Source: Streptomyces nigrescens (GTDB lineage Bacteria; Actinomycetota; Actinomycetes; Streptomycetales; Streptomycetaceae). Taken from it: a DNA stretch of 64,000 bases. Location of the stretch: assembly GCA_024349765.1 (NCBI GenBank), contig AP026073.1, forward strand, positions 7,688,001 through 7,752,000. The letters are read 5' to 3'. Every line of letters begins with the position of its first letter. Within the stretch, counting starts at the first letter, position 1. A program made the translations under genes and the position numbers. Of the stretch, positions 23,570 to 31,711 are shown in pieces. Below the pieces are notes generated by a model. That model was not told where the DNA came from, ran no database searches, and saw only the letters and a list, made by a program, of their open reading frames with translations.

Positions 23570-24118
23570 CTAACTCTGGTGCGCCTCGTAGTGGGCGACC
23601 GCGTCCGCGGTGCGACCGGCACCGTAGACCCGGAGGAACTCTGCCAGTTCGGGGTGAGTGGGGGCGAGGGTGTTCGCGGCATCGATGATGTCCCCGGCGT
23701 CGGAGACCGAGCGCAGCAGCGACTGGATCTCGCGGACCACCCGGCGGACCGTGGTCGCCCCCGTCGACGACGTCTGCTGCGCGGTGTTGTTCAGCACCGA
23801 GCCGCCGGCCGTCTTCTTGATCTCGTCCATGCGGTCGGTGGCCTCGGCGGCGCTGACGCTGCCGTCCGCGACCTGGCCCGACAGCTCCTGCAGCGCCTGG
23901 ACCCGCTGCACCACGGCCGGGTTGCCTATCTTCGCCCGCTGCCCGCTCATCAGCTGGGAGAGCATCGGGGCCGAGAGCCCGAGCACGGCGGCGAGCCGGG
24001 CCTGGTTGAGGCCGAGGTCGTCGATGAGTCGGCGGAACAGCGCGCCCAGAGGCTCCCCGTACCAACTGCGCTGCAGCTCCCGGGCCCGCGCGGTGGCTTC
24101 CTGCTGTGCTGCGTCCAT
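23570..24118 (-). CDS. XRE-family helix-turn-helix regulator
   Basis: 182 residues. A helix-turn-helix lies at about 25-75 (LIDDLGLNQARLAAVLGLSA and MLSQLMSGQRAKIGNP), near the N-terminus. The rest is helical, includes a TTVRRVVREIQSLLRSV segment, and has no recognised ligand domain. GGGGAGA lies five bases before ATG 24118. It is upstream of and probably co-transcribed with the kinase, so it is a candidate kinase substrate or regulator of the pair (inference). It could equally act elsewhere. Confidence 0.82.
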   Translation of the reverse strand: MDAAQQEATARARELQRSWYGEPLGALFRRLIDDLGLNQARLAAVLGLSAPMLSQLMSGQRAKIGNPAVVQRVQALQELSGQVADGSVSAAEATDRMDEIKKTAGGSVLNNTAQQTSSTGATTVRRVVREIQSLLRSVSDAGDIIDAANTLAPTHPELAEFLRVYGAGRTADAVAHYEAHQS

Positions 24119-24245
24119 ACCGTCTCCCCTGTCTCCCCGATCGCTTCGCTGCCGCGAATCTCGCGAAGCATCCTACGGAGAGCGACGGTGTGCGGCGATA
24201 CCCGGTCGGGAAAGCGCCCGGACACCGGGTACCCTGGTGCGCGAA

Positions 24246-24318
24246 GGGGCCTTAGCTCAGTTGGTAGAGCGCTGTCTTTGCATGGCAGATGTCAGGGGTT
24301 CGACTCCCCTAGGCTCCA
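24246..24318 (+). tRNA. tRNA-Ala (anticodon TGC)
   Basis: 73-base cloverleaf. The acceptor is GGGGCCT/AGGCTCC (one G-T pair) with discriminator A, and the D-arm is GCTCAGTTGGTAGAGC. The anticodon loop TTTGCAT holds TGC, and the T-arm is AGGGG-TTCGACT-CCCCT. CCA is not encoded. A -10-like TACCCT lies at 24230-24235. Confidence 0.97.
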
Positions 24319-24327
24319 CTCCCCAAG

Positions 24328-24367
24328 CCCTTCCGGTCGGCGTCATTGCTGGTCAGAAGGGTTTTTT
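24328..24367 (+). terminator. tRNA-Ala terminator
   Basis: CCCTTC (24328-24333) pairs with GAAGGG (24356-24361) and is followed directly by TTTTTT, one of the few classical U-tract terminators in the window. Confidence 0.75.
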
Positions 24368-24504
24368 GCTGTGCTGGGGGATTGACGGGCCATCATCGCC
24401 GTCCGCGTGCGGGGCCGGCGGACGCCGGCAGGCGAACGGGCCGCGCCCGCCGCCCCGCGGACGGGGTGGGGACGCGGCCCGGTGTGCTGTGGCGGTGCCC
24501 GGCG

Positions 24505-25218
24505 TCAGGCCGTGCTGCCCCCGCCGCGTTCATCGGCCTCTTCCTGCTTGGCCTGGACCTCGGGATCGAGCGCGGCACCCTCGCTGCCGTCGACCGCGCT
24601 CAGCCGGCCGCGGTCGCCGACCTCGGTGGGGGCCGGCGGCTCGACCAGCCAGTCCGGGTTGGCCTGCTTGTCCCACCACTTCCATGCGACGACCGCACCG
24701 GCGGCAAGGACGCCCAGCACGGTGAGGCGCTTGACGAGCTTGCCCCGCCGGGCGCGGCGGCAGTGCTTCTTCTGGAGCTTGGCGATCTCCTTGGCTGTCA
24801 CCTGGCCGCGCAGCGCGGCGAGCGCGGCGGTACCGCGGGCCACGGCTTCCTCGCGTACCGGATCGGTCGCGGCGCGGGCACTGCTCACGGCATGCTCCAG
24901 CCGTGGTGCGGTGTAGTCGGCGGCCTGGCGGGCCGCCTTGCGGGTCCGGCGCGCCGCCCGGTTCGCCGCCGCGTCCACCTTGGGCGGCAGGGCGCCGCGG
25001 GCGTGCTCGATGCGCGGGTGCAGATGGGCGTCGTACTGCACTCGGGCCTGGTGGGCGGCCTCGGCCACCTTGGGGGCCATGCGCGTACGGGCCTCGTGCG
25101 CGTAGTGCACGGCGGCATCCTTGGCTGTACCGGCATACGGAGCCACCGCCTCCGCGGCGTGCCGCACGCTGTCCCTGGCCGAACTGGTCGCGGTGCGCAC
25201 GCTGTCCTTGCGGGTCAC
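24505..25218 (-). CDS. DUF5324 family protein
   Basis: 237 residues. It starts MTRKDSVRTATSSARDSVRH and is Ala/Arg/Lys-rich and helical for ~150 residues. The pattern resembles amphipathic late-embryogenesis-like repeats (RQAADYTAPRLEHAVSSARA). One membrane helix follows (LTVLGVLAAGAVVAWKWW) and then an acidic tail. GTG 25218 is preceded by GAGGAGG, a strong site. Family function is unknown. It is divergent from the cyclophilin gene. Confidence 0.8.
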   Translation of the reverse strand: MTRKDSVRTATSSARDSVRHAAEAVAPYAGTAKDAAVHYAHEARTRMAPKVAEAAHQARVQYDAHLHPRIEHARGALPPKVDAAANRAARRTRKAARQAADYTAPRLEHAVSSARAATDPVREEAVARGTAALAALRGQVTAKEIAKLQKKHCRRARRGKLVKRLTVLGVLAAGAVVAWKWWDKQANPDWLVEPPAPTEVGDRGRLSAVDGSEGAALDPEVQAKQEEADERGGGSTA

Positions 25219-25519
25219 GGGATCCTCCTCCTCGGTGGCGTGTCCGGGGGGCTCGGGGGGTCGGTTCCCCTTGTCTGCTGTGTCGCCTGTCCACCCGTTG
25301 GAAGATCATGCCCGTTCGCGCGACATACGGCATGCGCAAGGTGGCATACGGGTCAATACCGGACACTTCCGGAGCTCTGTGGACGACGATGCCACGCTTT
25401 GCCGCCGACCGCGCCCGAAATCAGTGCGAAGCCCGGTAAGAGGTGGTGGTCCGGCGCCGGGAGGGGTTCTTCGTGCGAGGATCGGGGGCCCGTCAGCAAA
25501 GACTCATGGAAGGTTGATC
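25219..25519. promoter_or_regulatory. DUF5324-cyclophilin divergent intergenic region
   Basis: 301 bp that must carry both promoters. Two related CATACGG motifs flank the centre (near 25325 and 25346). I saw no confident -35/-10 pair and no hairpin. Confidence 0.4.
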
Positions 25520-26047
25520 GTGGCTGAGCAGCTGTACGCCACCCTGAAGACGAACCAGGGCGACATCGAGATTCGGCTCCTGCCGAACCACGCACCCAAG
25601 ACGGTCAAGAACTTCGTCGAGCTCGCCACGGGTGAGCGGGAGTGGACGAACCCGGAGACCGGGCAGAAGACCACCGCCCCGCTGTACGACGGCACCGTCT
25701 TCCACCGGGTGATCAGCGGCTTCATGATCCAGGGCGGCGACCCGCTGGGCAACGGCACCGGCGGCCCGGGCTACGAGTTCGGCGACGAGTTCCACCCCGA
25801 CCTGGCCTTCGACAAGCCGTACCTGCTGGCCATGGCCAACGCCGGCCCGGGCACCAACGGCTCCCAGTTCTTCGTCACGGTCTCCCCGACCGCCTGGCTG
25901 ACCGGCAAGCACACCATCTTCGGCGAGGTCAGCAACGAGGCCAGCAAGAAGGTCGTGGACGCCATCGCCACCACCCAGACCAACCCGCGCACCGACCGTC
26001 CGGTCCAGGACGTGGTGATCGAGTCGGTGGTCGTCGAGACCCGCTGA
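25520..26047 (+). CDS. Cytosolic cyclophilin-type peptidyl-prolyl cis-trans isomerase
   Basis: 175 residues. The catalytic signature TVFHRVISGFMIQGGDP contains the essential Arg/Phe/Gln, and the substrate pocket lines MANAGPGTNGSQFFVT and WLTGKHTIFGEV are present. There is no signal peptide, so it acts in the cytoplasm in proline isomerisation during folding. GTG 25520 has GGAAGG seven bases upstream and begins MAEQLYATLKTNQGDIEIRL. A strong hairpin lies 63 bp downstream. Confidence 0.95.
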   Translation: MAEQLYATLKTNQGDIEIRLLPNHAPKTVKNFVELATGEREWTNPETGQKTTAPLYDGTVFHRVISGFMIQGGDPLGNGTGGPGYEFGDEFHPDLAFDKPYLLAMANAGPGTNGSQFFVTVSPTAWLTGKHTIFGEVSNEASKKVVDAIATTQTNPRTDRPVQDVVIESVVVETR

Positions 26048-26072
26048 CCCACGGTGCCGCCGGGCCCGGCCC

Positions 26073-26118
26073 GGGAACCATTGCGCCCCGGCCCCGTCCG
26101 GGGAACCATTGCGCCCCG
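26073..26118. repeat. Direct repeat, two 18-bp copies
   Basis: GGGAACCATTGCGCCCCG occurs at 26073-26090 and 26101-26118 between the cyclophilin and rhomboid genes. The second copy runs into the terminator stem. Confidence 0.8.
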
Positions 26119-26143
26119 CCTGGACGTACATCAGGCGGGGCGC
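26111..26143 (+). terminator. Cyclophilin-gene terminator hairpin
   Basis: Perfect 12-bp stem GCGCCCCGCCTG / CAGGCGGGGCGC with a nine-base loop. Confidence 0.75.
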
Positions 26144-26251
26144 GCAGCTCGTCCGGGGGTGGTGGTCGGGCGGCGGGCGGGAGGGGCGGTGTGTTTCGAT
26201 GCCCGTGTTTTCGATGCCGCCCGGTGGACGTTGAAGAGGACGAGGGGACCG

Positions 26252-27169
26252 ATGGACCAGGTGCCAGGCAGCCCGCAGGAGCCGCAGGACGCGCGGGGCG
26301 ACGACGGCCTGCCCGGCTGCTACCGCCACCCGGACCGTCCCAGCGGCATCCGCTGTACCCGGTGCAACCGCCCGATCTGCCCCGAGTGCATGGTCAGCGC
26401 CTCGGTCGGGTTCCAGTGCCCGGACTGCGTACGCGGCGGCAGCGGCACCGGCCATTCCCCGCGGGCGACCGCCCCGCGCACGCTCGCGGGCGGCACGGTC
26501 GCGGCCGACCGGCGGCTGATCACCAAGATCCTGCTGGGGCTGAACGCCGCGGTGTTCGTGGCCGTGCTGGCAACCGGCGGCCCGACGAGCCCGCTGCCCG
26601 ACCGGCTCGATCTGCTGGGCCTGGCCTTCGACCCGGCCCGCTACCAGCTCGTCGGGGTCGCCGAGGGCGAGTGGTACCGCCTGCTGACCGCGATGTTCCT
26701 GCACCAGCAGGTCGCGCACATCGCGTTCAACATGCTCTCGCTGTGGTGGCTGGGCCCACCGCTGGAGGCGGCGCTCGGCCGGCTGCGGTTCACCGCGCTG
26801 TACCTGCTCTCCGGCCTGGGCGGCAGCGCCCTGTCGTACCTCCTCGCCGCCCAGAACCAGCCCTCGCTGGGTGCCTCCGGCGCGATCTTCGGGCTGCTGG
26901 GGGCGACCGCGGTGCTGATGCGCCGGCTGAACTACGACATGAAGCCGGTGCTGATCCTGCTCGCCCTCAACCTGGGCTTCACGTTCCTGTGGCCGCACAT
27001 CGCCTGGCAGGCGCACGTCGGCGGGCTGATCGTGGGCGCCGCGGTGGCGTTCGGGATGGTGCACGCACCGCGTGACCGCCGGAACGCGGTGCATGTGGCG
27101 ACGTGTGTGGTGGCGGTGCTGGCGATCGCCGCGGTGGTGTGGGTACGGACCCTCCAGCTGGTGGGCTGA
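26252..27169 (+). CDS. Rhomboid-family intramembrane serine protease with N-terminal zinc ribbon
   Basis: 305 residues. The N-terminus has a four-cysteine cluster (GIRCTRCNRPICPECMVSAS...CPDC, residues ~30-55), an actinobacterial rhomboid trait. Six predicted helices follow. The active-site serine is in LGASGAIFGLLGA and the catalytic histidine in AWQAHVGGLIVGA; the HxxxN motif reads HIAFNMLSLWW. ATG 26252 has GAGGGGA upstream. Rhomboids cut transmembrane substrates within the bilayer; the substrate here is unknown. It converges on crgA. Confidence 0.92.
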   Translation: MDQVPGSPQEPQDARGDDGLPGCYRHPDRPSGIRCTRCNRPICPECMVSASVGFQCPDCVRGGSGTGHSPRATAPRTLAGGTVAADRRLITKILLGLNAAVFVAVLATGGPTSPLPDRLDLLGLAFDPARYQLVGVAEGEWYRLLTAMFLHQQVAHIAFNMLSLWWLGPPLEAALGRLRFTALYLLSGLGGSALSYLLAAQNQPSLGASGAIFGLLGATAVLMRRLNYDMKPVLILLALNLGFTFLWPHIAWQAHVGGLIVGAAVAFGMVHAPRDRRNAVHVATCVVAVLAIAAVVWVRTLQLVG

Positions 27170-27186
27170 GGGCCGTCACCCACACG

Positions 27187-27387
27187 TTGTCCACAGTGCG
27201 TGGCCGATCTTGTGCAAGCTGTGCGGAACTCTGCTTCCGGACCGCTGTGACCTGCGTTTCCGCAGGAAGGAGCGGGGAGGAGGCGGCCGGGTCCGAGGGC
27301 CCGGCCGATCACACCGGCGTCAACCGCCGGAGGGTTATCCACAGATCTTCTGAAGTTTTCCCCGGCTGTGGATAACCGTGTGGATGG
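27187..27387. other. DnaA-box cluster outside oriC
   Basis: Four box-like nonamers in 200 bp of non-coding DNA: TTGTCCACA 27187-27195 (exact, plus), TTATCCACA 27335-27343 (plus), TGTGGATAA 27367-27375 (minus copy of the same box), and TGTGGATGG 27379-27387 (one mismatch, minus). The middle two sit in a perfect 12-bp inverted repeat. Streptomyces chromosomes are known to carry high-affinity DnaA-box clusters near oriC that titrate DnaA; this looks like one of them. Confidence 0.75.
27333..27377. terminator. Perfect inverted repeat between rhomboid gene and crgA
   Basis: GGTTATCCACAG (27333-27344) and CTGTGGATAACC (27366-27377) are exact reverse complements separated by 21 bases. It lies in a convergent gap and could terminate both genes, but the arms are also DnaA boxes. 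Confidence 0.55.
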
Positions 27388-27405
27388 CCTTGGGCAGGGC
27401 TTGCG

Positions 27406-27660
27406 CTACTTCCACTGAGTGGATACGCCGAAGCCCACCGCGATGAAGCCGAAGCCGCAGACGATGTTCCAGTTGCCCATGGCCGCGATCGGCAGATCGC
27501 CCTCGGACACGTAGAACAGCACGATCCACACAAGACCGATCAGGAACATCGCCAGCATCACAGGCGCCACCCAACCCCGACCGGAGTTCATCTTCAGGTT
27601 GGTGGTCTTCGCCGGCGGCGGCGTGAAATCGTCCTTCTTGCGGATCCGTGACTTCGGCAC
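27406..27660 (-). CDS. crgA: Cell-division inhibitor/septation protein CrgA
   Basis: 84 residues, exactly the usual Streptomyces length. A basic N-terminus ([19 protein letters not shown]) is followed by two membrane helices ([20 protein letters not shown] and [15 protein letters not shown]). CrgA coordinates sporulation septation and inhibits FtsZ ring formation in aerial hyphae (established in Streptomyces). GTG 27660 has AGGAGAG upstream. It is divergent from the DUF881 gene. Confidence 0.96.
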   Translation of the reverse strand: MPKSRIRKKDDFTPPPAKTTNLKMNSGRGWVAPVMLAMFLIGLVWIVLFYVSEGDLPIAAMGNWNIVCGFGFIAVGFGVSTQWK

Positions 27661-27781
27661 GAGGAACTCTCCTGTCGATGCGCTGCGGTGTGCGCCGGGC
27701 GCGGACGCGATGGGGTCGGATTCCTTTCCCGGGCGTCCGTTAGCGTAGTGCTTCCGCGGCGTCGTAAGGAGTAAGGGTACG

Positions 27782-28552
27782 TTGAGCAATCCCGCCGACC
27801 CCTCCGGCCTTCCCCGCCGTGCCCGTCTGCGGCCCGTCCGGCTGCTGACGCTCGTGGTCTTCGCACTCGCCGGGCTGCTGTTCTGGCTGAGTTTCGACAC
27901 CGCGCGGGGCACCAACCTGCGCTCCGACGACTCCATGCTGCGCCTCTCCGACCTCATCCAGGAACGCAGCCACAAGAACGGCGTCCAGGACGACCGCAAC
28001 GCCACCCTGCGCGAGGAGGTCGACGGCCTCGCCCGGCGCGACAACGGCAGCTCCAAGGCCGAGGACGCCAAGCTGCGGGCGCTGGAGAAGAGCGCCGGCA
28101 CCAAGCCGGTGTCCGGCCAGGGCGTGACGGTCACGCTCATGGACGCCCCGCCGAACGCCACCGCCAAGATCCCCGGCGTCCCCGAGCCGCAGCCCAACGA
28201 CCTGGTCATCCACCAGCAGGACCTCCAGGCCGTGGTCAACGCCCTGTGGCACGGCGGCGCCAAGGGCATCAAGGTCATGGACCAGCGGCTGATCTCCACC
28301 AGCGCGGTCCGCTGCGTCGGCAACACCCTGATCCTCCAGGGCCGGGTCTACTCCCCGCCGTACAAGATCACCGCGGTCGGCGACCGCGAGGCGCTCACCA
28401 ACGCGCTGACCGCCTCCCCCGCCATCCAGAACTACCTGCAGTACGTCAACGCCTACGGCCTGGGCTGGAAAGTCGACCAGCGCGAGGCGGTGACTCTGCC
28501 CGGCTACTCCGGCACAGTGGATCTCCACTACGCACAGCCTGTGAAGCCGTAA
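27782..28552 (+). CDS. DUF881 family membrane-associated protein
   Basis: 256 residues. One N-terminal membrane helix ([20 protein letters not shown]) precedes a coiled-coil-like segment (~60-100). The DUF881 domain follows, with [33 protein letters not shown] and [19 protein letters not shown]. It starts at TTG 27782, a rare start, with AAGGAG about ten bases before. DUF881 genes are usually found beside division or sortase genes in actinobacteria. Role unknown, probably extracytoplasmic. Confidence 0.87.
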   Translation: MSNPADPSGLPRRARLRPVRLLTLVVFALAGLLFWLSFDTARGTNLRSDDSMLRLSDLIQERSHKNGVQDDRNATLREEVDGLARRDNGSSKAEDAKLRALEKSAGTKPVSGQGVTVTLMDAPPNATAKIPGVPEPQPNDLVIHQQDLQAVVNALWHGGAKGIKVMDQRLISTSAVRCVGNTLILQGRVYSPPYKITAVGDREALTNALTASPAIQNYLQYVNAYGLGWKVDQREAVTLPGYSGTVDLHYAQPVKP

Positions 28553-28587
28553 GCCGTGCCCGCGGGCCGGCGGGAGGGGCGGGCCGG

Positions 28588-29310
28588 ATGACGCTGCGGA
28601 GCCGGACGACGGCGCGATGGATCGTACGGACGCTCAGCGAGATCTGCCTCACCGCCGGCGCACTGATCGTCCTCTTCGTGGTCTACCTGCTCTTCTGGAC
28701 CGGCGTACGGGCCGACAGCGCCATGGACGGCGAGATCGGCAAGCTCCACGACCGGTGGTCGTCCGGAGCGGCGGCCGCCCCCGACCGCACGCCGCCGCCC
28801 GGGGAGAGCCCCACCCCGGCCCCGCCACCCCGCCGCTACCGGCCGGGCGACTCCTTCGCCGTGATGTACATCCCGCGCTTCGGCGCCGACTGGGCCAAGC
28901 CCGTCCTGGAAGGCACCGCGACCGGCACCCTCCAGCGCGGCCTCGGCCACTACGCCCGCACCGCCCGCCTCGGCGACCTCGGCAACTTCGCCGTGGCCGG
29001 CCACCGCCGCACGTACGGCGACCCGTTCAAGGACTTCCCCGAGCTGCGGCCCGGGGACGCGGTGGTCCTGAGCGACGGCACGACCTGGTTCACCTACCGC
29101 ATCGACAACCGCCCGTACACGACGCTGCCGAGCGACATCGGCGTGATCGACCCGGTGCCGCGGAAGTCCGGCTTCAACGGCCCGGGCCGCTACCTCACGC
29201 TGACCACCTGCGAACCGGAGTGGGGCCACAGCCACCGGCTGATTGCCTGGGCCCACCTGGATTCCACCCAACCCGTCGCCCAGGGAAGGCCGTCGGCTTT
29301 GACCGGCTGA
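28588..29310 (+). CDS. Class E sortase (first of three)
   Basis: 240 residues. An N-terminal signal-anchor helix (IVLFVVYLLFWTGVRADS near 30-50) and a Pro-rich linker lead to the sortase fold from ~90. The catalytic His is in AVAGHRRTYG, the Cys in YLTLTTCEPEW, and the Arg in HSHRLIAW. Class E sortases in Streptomyces attach LAXTG-type surface proteins such as long chaplins to peptidoglycan. ATG 28588 has GGAGGGG eight bases upstream. It is first of a block with two further sortases. Confidence 0.93.
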   Translation: MTLRSRTTARWIVRTLSEICLTAGALIVLFVVYLLFWTGVRADSAMDGEIGKLHDRWSSGAAAAPDRTPPPGESPTPAPPPRRYRPGDSFAVMYIPRFGADWAKPVLEGTATGTLQRGLGHYARTARLGDLGNFAVAGHRRTYGDPFKDFPELRPGDAVVLSDGTTWFTYRIDNRPYTTLPSDIGVIDPVPRKSGFNGPGRYLTLTTCEPEWGHSHRLIAWAHLDSTQPVAQGRPSALTG

Positions 29311-29391
29311 CCCACCCGCCCCCGCCCTCGCCCCTTACTCTGGTGTCGCAATCGACATCGTCATCGGCATCGGCAAGGGGACAGCGACAGC

Positions 29392-29565
29392 ATGTACGGC
29401 TGGATCTGGCGGCATCTGCCGGGCAACACATGGGTGAAGGCGCTGATTTCCATGGTGCTCGTACTGGCGGTCGTCTTCGTGCTCTTCCAGTACGTCTTTC
29501 CGTGGGCGGAGCCGCTGCTGCCCTTCAATGACGTCACTGTCGACGAAGGGATGGCTGCCCTCTGA
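29392..29565 (+). CDS. Small single-span membrane protein
   Basis: 57 residues: MYGWIWRHLPGNTWVKALIS then a membrane helix (MVLVLAVVFVLFQYVF) and an acidic extracellular tail (LPFNDVTVDEGMAAL). Its stop overlaps the pabA start (TGATG), so the two are translationally coupled. AAGGGG lies upstream. A similar tiny protein stands before pabA in other actinobacteria as far as I recall. Function unknown. Confidence 0.82.
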   Translation: MYGWIWRHLPGNTWVKALISMVLVLAVVFVLFQYVFPWAEPLLPFNDVTVDEGMAAL

Positions 29566-30203
29566 TGACCGCACGGATTCTCGTCGTCGACAACTACGAC
29601 AGCTTCGTCTTCAACCTCGTCCAGTACCTCTACCAGCTCGGCGCCGAGTGTGAGGTGCTGCGCAACGACGAGGTCGCGCCCCGGCACGCCCAGGACGGCT
29701 TCGACGGCGTACTGCTCTCGCCCGGCCCCGGTACCCCCGAGCAGGCCGGCGTCTGCGTCGACATGGTCCGGCACTGCGCGGACACCGGCGTCCCGGTCTT
29801 CGGCGTCTGCCTGGGCATGCAGTCGATGGCGGTGGCCTACGGCGGAGTGGTGGACCGGGCGCCCGAGCTGCTGCACGGCAAGACCTCCCTCGTCGAGCAC
29901 GGCGGCAAGGGCGTCTTCGCCGGACTGCCCTCGCCGTTCACCGCGACCCGCTACCACTCGCTGGCCGCCGAACCCGCCACCGTCCCGGACGCGCTGGAGG
30001 TCACGGCCCGCACGCACGACGGCATCATCATGGGCCTGCGGCACCGCCAACTCCCGGTCGAGGGCGTGCAGTTCCACCCCGAGTCGGTGCTGACGGAGTG
30101 GGGACACCGGATGCTGGCCAACTGGCTCGTCGAATGCGGCGACGCAGGAGCAGTGGAGCGCTCGACGGGGCTCGCCCCGGTGGTCGGCAAGGCCGGCGCG
30201 TGA
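29565..30203 (+). CDS. pabA: Aminodeoxychorismate/anthranilate synthase component II (glutamine amidotransferase)
   Basis: 212 residues. Class I amidotransferase that supplies ammonia from glutamine for 4-amino-4-deoxychorismate (folate) or anthranilate (tryptophan) synthesis. The nucleophile is in PVFGVCLGMQSMA, the triad His-Glu in VEGVQFHPESVLTEWG, and the oxyanion region is LLSPGPGTPEQAG. It starts DNYDSFVFNLVQYLYQLG. With no component I nearby, pabA versus trpG cannot be settled from the sequence. Both ends overlap neighbours. Confidence 0.9.
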   Translation: MTARILVVDNYDSFVFNLVQYLYQLGAECEVLRNDEVAPRHAQDGFDGVLLSPGPGTPEQAGVCVDMVRHCADTGVPVFGVCLGMQSMAVAYGGVVDRAPELLHGKTSLVEHGGKGVFAGLPSPFTATRYHSLAAEPATVPDALEVTARTHDGIIMGLRHRQLPVEGVQFHPESVLTEWGHRMLANWLVECGDAGAVERSTGLAPVVGKAGA

Positions 30204-31687
30204 CCGACCTACGCCCCGAGCGTGAAGGGAGATCCTACGAGCCGTACGGGCCGGAACAGCCGTACGCGCCGCAGGACCCGGCCGGGCAGCTGGACCCGCT
30301 CGGGCAGCCCGACGCGTTCGAGGCGGCGGTGGGTCGGCTCAGCGACCCGCTGAACGACCCCCTGCCGAGCCAGGAAGCGCCGCCGCCCGGCACCGGCCGC
30401 CGACGGCGCCACGCGGCCCCACCGGCCGACGAGGGGCCGTCCTCGCCATGGTTCCGCCCCCACCAGGAGCCGCAGCCCCCGTCCCCGCCCCGGCCCGACC
30501 CCGGGACGCCGCGGTCCTACGGCCCGGACCCCGCCGCCTACGGCCAGGCGTACGGCCCCCGCACCCGGTCCGGCGGCCCCGCCCCGGCCGCGCGCGAACC
30601 GATACCCGGGCCGCATGCCGCAGCCACGCCCCCGACGGCGCCCGCCCCCGTCCCGGCCGCGCCCGCCGCGCCGGCGCCCGCCAGGCCGCGGCGGGACGAT
30701 GACGAGACCATGGCATTGCGCCAGGCGGACAAGGCCGCAATGGCCGGCCGGGACGCCGTTTCACGTGAAACCGACGCCGTTTCACGTGAAACAGGGGACG
30801 GTGTTTCACGTGAAACCACGACCACGACCTCCCGCGCGCCGGAGACGCCCGCGCCCGGCGGCCGGGCGGCCCGCCGTAAGGCCGCTCAGGAGGCCGCGAA
30901 GAGAGGCGGACGGCGCGGCCGTCACAGCGGCGCTGCCCCCGCTGCCACGGCCTCCGAACCGACCCGCCCCCTCTCCCGCGTGGAAGCCCGCAAGGCCGCC
31001 CGTGCCGCGAAGGACAGCCCCAGCCTGATCGCCAGCCGCGCGCTGGGCGAGGTGTTCATCACCCTCGGCGTGCTGATGCTGCTGTTCGTCACCTACCAGC
31101 TGTGGTGGACGAATGTGCGGGCCGAGGAGGAAGCCGGCGGCGCCGCCACCAACCTCGAGCACGAGTGGAACAAGGGCGGTGCGGAGAAGAAGAACCTCGC
31201 CGTCGGCGAGCGCTTCGGGATCATGTACATCCCCAAGCTCGATGTGAAGGCGCCGATAGCGCAGGGCACCGACAAGCATGCCGTGCTGGACCACGGCATG
31301 GTCGGTCACTACGACAAGAGCAGCGGGATCAAGACGGCGATGCCCTGGGACAAGAAGGGCAACTTCGCGCTCGCGGCCCACCGCAACACCCATGGCGAGC
31401 CGTTCCGTTACATCAACCGGCTCGTCAAGGGCGACAAGATCATCGTCGAGACGAAGGCCGCGTACTACACGTACGAGATGGAGAGCGTGCTCCCGCAGAC
31501 GTCGCCCAGCAACACCAGCGTGATCGGGCCGGTGCCGCCCGGTTCGGGCTTCACCAAGCCCGGCCGCTACATCACCCTGACGACCTGCACCCCGGAATTC
31601 ACCAGTACCTTTCGGTTGATCGTCTGGGGCAAGATGGTCGACGAGCGGCCGCGGAGCAAGGGCAAACCGGAAGCGCTCGGCGGCTAG
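30200..31687 (+). CDS. Class E sortase with long disordered N-terminus (second of three)
   Basis: 495 residues, about twice the normal size. The first ~270 residues are Pro/Ala/Arg-rich and predicted cytoplasmic. A membrane helix (EVFITLGVLMLLFVTYQLWW) follows, then the sortase domain with His in ALAAHRNTHG, Cys in YITLTTCTPEF and Arg in FRLIVWG. GTG 30200 overlaps the pabA stop (GTGA). Three perfect parS sites fall inside the disordered part and encode repeated VSRET. The extension may simply host these sites (inference). Confidence 0.9.
   Translation: MTDLRPEREGRSYEPYGPEQPYAPQDPAGQLDPLGQPDAFEAAVGRLSDPLNDPLPSQEAPPPGTGRRRRHAAPPADEGPSSPWFRPHQEPQPPSPPRPDPGTPRSYGPDPAAYGQAYGPRTRSGGPAPAAREPIPGPHAAATPPTAPAPVPAAPAAPAPARPRRDDDETMALRQADKAAMAGRDAVSRETDAVSRETGDGVSRETTTTTSRAPETPAPGGRAARRKAAQEAAKRGGRRGRHSGAAPAATASEPTRPLSRVEARKAARAAKDSPSLIASRALGEVFITLGVLMLLFVTYQLWWTNVRAEEEAGGAATNLEHEWNKGGAEKKNLAVGERFGIMYIPKLDVKAPIAQGTDKHAVLDHGMVGHYDKSSGIKTAMPWDKKGNFALAAHRNTHGEPFRYINRLVKGDKIIVETKAAYYTYEMESVLPQTSPSNTSVIGPVPPGSGFTKPGRYITLTTCTPEFTSTFRLIVWGKMVDERPRSKGKPEALGG
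30758..30816. other. Cluster of three perfect parS sites
   Basis: GTTTCACGTGAAAC at 30758-30771, 30779-30792 and 30803-30816. Start-to-start spacings are 21 and 24 bp, close to two helical turns. All are read in frame as VSRET within the sortase N-terminus. They lie about 23 kb from oriC. Confidence 0.93.
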
Positions 31688-31711
31688 CGAAAACAAGAGG
31701 GGTGCTACGCG

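Noticed and set aside
27590-27660. Longer start for crgA (further upstream)
   Set aside because: GTG 27660 with AGGAGAG gives the exact 84-residue CrgA length; upstream residues have no similarity.
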